A stretch of 23,017 bases of DNA from an uncultured Streptomyces sp. (lineage in GTDB: Bacteria; Actinomycetota; Actinomycetes; Streptomycetales; Streptomycetaceae). Shown one piece after another: positions 22,120 to 23,017 of this stretch. Both the position numbers and the translations under genes were made by a program. Every line of letters starts with the position of its first letter. The stretch's first letter is position 1. The notes below the pieces were generated by a model, which was given only the letters and a program-made list of their open reading frames with translations, was not told where the DNA came from and did not search any database. Location of the stretch: positions 1-23,017 of the forward strand of contig CAMLJW010000024.1 of NCBI GenBank assembly GCA_946480485.1, written 5' to 3'.

Positions 22120-22496
22120 GCCGGGACGACAACATGCGCGATGTGTCACCCCAAGCCGCGGCGGCAACTGTCAACGAGGTCGAAGGCTTTTTGCTCCTCC
22201 AGGCCGAATGGAAAACCGCACGCCGTGAGGGGGAGGAATTCGCCGACCGGATGCCCTGGCTGACGGCCGCCCAGCGCGAGGAGGTGGCCCGCCAGTACGC
22301 CGAGCAGCGTATGCGGCTCACCCGGCAGACACTGCGGGCGGTGGTGTCCCGCGCCCACTCGCTGCGGCGTGAGTACGAGAACCGCTACAGCGAGCTACGG
22401 GACAGACTCCTGAAGCTGAGCACTCTCGTGTTGTGTGCCGCGGTGCTCTGGACAGCCTGCCTGACCGTCTGGGCGTACCCATGTCTCGGCGAATGA
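22116..22496 (+). CDS. Small coiled-coil protein with one membrane helix, coupled to ctaD
   Basis: ATG 22116 overlaps the ctaD stop (ATGA), indicating translational coupling. The 126-residue product has an acidic/amphipathic helical N-terminal region, a long Arg/Glu/Leu-rich coiled coil (about residues 50-98, [18 protein letters not shown] and beyond) and a C-terminal membrane helix at about 100-120 ([19 protein letters not shown]). No heme or metal motif is visible. Coupling suggests an accessory or assembly subunit for this oxidase; that is inference. I do not recognise a named family. Confidence 0.75.
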   Translation: MSRDDNMRDVSPQAAAATVNEVEGFLLLQAEWKTARREGEEFADRMPWLTAAQREEVARQYAEQRMRLTRQTLRAVVSRAHSLRREYENRYSELRDRLLKLSTLVLCAAVLWTACLTVWAYPCLGE

Positions 22497-22642
22497 CCGC
22501 CAACTCCCCGTGGTGCCCTCTTCGAGCCGGCGCAGTCAGGACTTCCTTTCTCCTACTCCCCTCGACGTGTCGGAGTACTGCCCCGGCCGGGCGGAAGGGG
22601 GCGTTGTCGTGGGGGACCACTGACCTGACCCCCCGCATCAAG

Positions 22643-22662
22643 TTAGGTTCACCTTAGTTTAA
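22643..22662 (+). promoter_or_regulatory. AT-rich iron-box-like site upstream of the reductase gene
   Basis: TTAGGTTCACCTTAGTTTAA is a distinctly AT-rich patch 45 bases before ATG 22707. It begins TTAGGTT like DmdR/DtxR/IdeR iron boxes, and TTAGGT/ACCTTA is a near-perfect inverted repeat, but it fits the 19-base consensus only partly (about 12 of 19). It could be a degenerate iron box or a promoter element. The rest of 22497-22706 shows no gene. Confidence 0.35.
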
Positions 22663-22706
22663 GGTTGCCGACGAGCCACCTGTCACCGCTCGAAGGGAAC
22701 CTGATC

Positions 22707-23017
22707 ATGCCCCGCCCCCTGCGGGTAGCCATAGTCGGAGCCGGCCCCGCCGGGATCTACGCCGCCGACGCGCTGCTGAAGTCCGAGGTGGCCGCCGAAC
22801 CCGGCGTGTCCATCGACCTCTTCGAGCGGATGCCCGCCCCGTTCGGCCTGATCCGCTACGGCGTGGCACCCGACCACCCACGCATCAAGGGCATCATCGA
22901 AAATCATGTCGCCAGCGGGCTGATCTACGTCAATTCCCATGCCGAGGACTGGAAGAGCACCGAAGTGCGGCCGCTGCTTGACCGCTACCTTCGTGGTTCC
23001 AACGGCGTAGAGGCCAT
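22707..23017 (+). CDS. Ferredoxin--NADP reductase (FprA-type) N terminus, apparently fused to an HpaB-like tail; cut by window edge
   Basis: ATG 22707 follows GAAGGGAA. Residues 1-64 are a textbook FprA/adrenodoxin-reductase-type start: [18 protein letters not shown] (FAD-binding GxGxxG), then [20 protein letters not shown] and RIKGII. FprA normally continues TALHQVLDK and then the NADP domain. Here it continues [18 protein letters not shown], then [17 protein letters not shown]. This does not look like FprA; it resembles the C-terminal part of flavin-dependent 4-hydroxyphenylacetate 3-hydroxylase (HpaB/PvcC-like) proteins. The junction is at about 22893-22901 and stays in frame. The downstream end is outside the window. 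If real, the reductase is truncated and non-functional as such. Confidence 0.6.
   Translation, partial: MPRPLRVAIVGAGPAGIYAADALLKSEVAAEPGVSIDLFERMPAPFGLIRYGVAPDHPRIKGIIENHVASGLIYVNSHAEDWKSTEVRPLLDRYLRGSNGVEA

Noticed and set aside
1..23017. tRNA, rRNA or CRISPR arrays
   Set aside because: No cloverleaf-like T-loop sequences, rRNA segments or regularly spaced repeats were noticed on reading both strands; a tRNAscan or CRISPR tool was not available.

Overview
The window reads as actinobacterial chromosome, almost certainly Streptomyces or a close relative. The coding bias is strongly GC-rich, starts are often GTG or TTG, and the gene set is typical of that group: a Ku protein, SpoIIE-type phosphatases fused to sensor domains, an RCK/2TM channel-like protein, a protein resembling the SCO2400 family, a GH65 phosphorylase paired with beta-phosphoglucomutase, DUF5709, DUF3455 and an orphan cytochrome oxidase subunit I. 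No RNA genes, CRISPR arrays or intact transposases were seen. All calls come from reading the sequence and from memory of protein families; no database search was run.

Layout. Positions 1-670 hold the tail of an unrecognised all-helical protein. An IS6-family transposase relic (about 865-1030) follows, then a secreted AroQ-gamma chorismate mutase on the minus strand (1187-1828). From 2.0 to 4.8 kb lies a lower-GC accessory patch: two paralogous small secreted four-cysteine proteins in opposite orientation (2033-2398 minus, 3460-3852 plus), a frameshifted third small secreted protein (2481-2791 minus), a MerR regulator relic carrying a short tandem duplication, and a secreted DUF3455 protein whose 3' end is partly duplicated downstream. 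From 4.8 to 8.2 kb there are two PP2C/SpoIIE phosphatase genes. The first (PAS-GAF-PP2C-HATPase) is broken by two frameshifts; the second is membrane-anchored and intact.

A long hairpin (8261-8323) separates these from ku (8465-9385 minus), which is divergent from a small two-helix membrane protein. A 760-base gene-poor stretch (9787-10546) holds several strong hairpins, one resembling an IS200/IS605 right end. Then come a tiny Cys-rich protein overlapping an RCK-2TM-RCK protein, a zinc-ribbon protein, a membrane PAS-GGDEF diguanylate cyclase and the SCO2400-like protein. On the minus strand pgmB and a GH65 phosphorylase form a translationally coupled pair for alpha-glucoside phosphorolysis. 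The DUF5709 gene lies upstream of them. The plus strand ends with an orphan ctaD coupled to a small coiled-coil membrane protein, and with the start of a ferredoxin-NADP reductase gene.

The most striking observation is at the right edge. The ferredoxin reductase reading frame starts as a textbook FprA, but after residue 64 it continues in frame as something that looks like the C-terminal region of an HpaB-type aromatic hydroxylase. Together with the relics, duplication remnants and frameshifts, this suggests a region undergoing rearrangement and decay.
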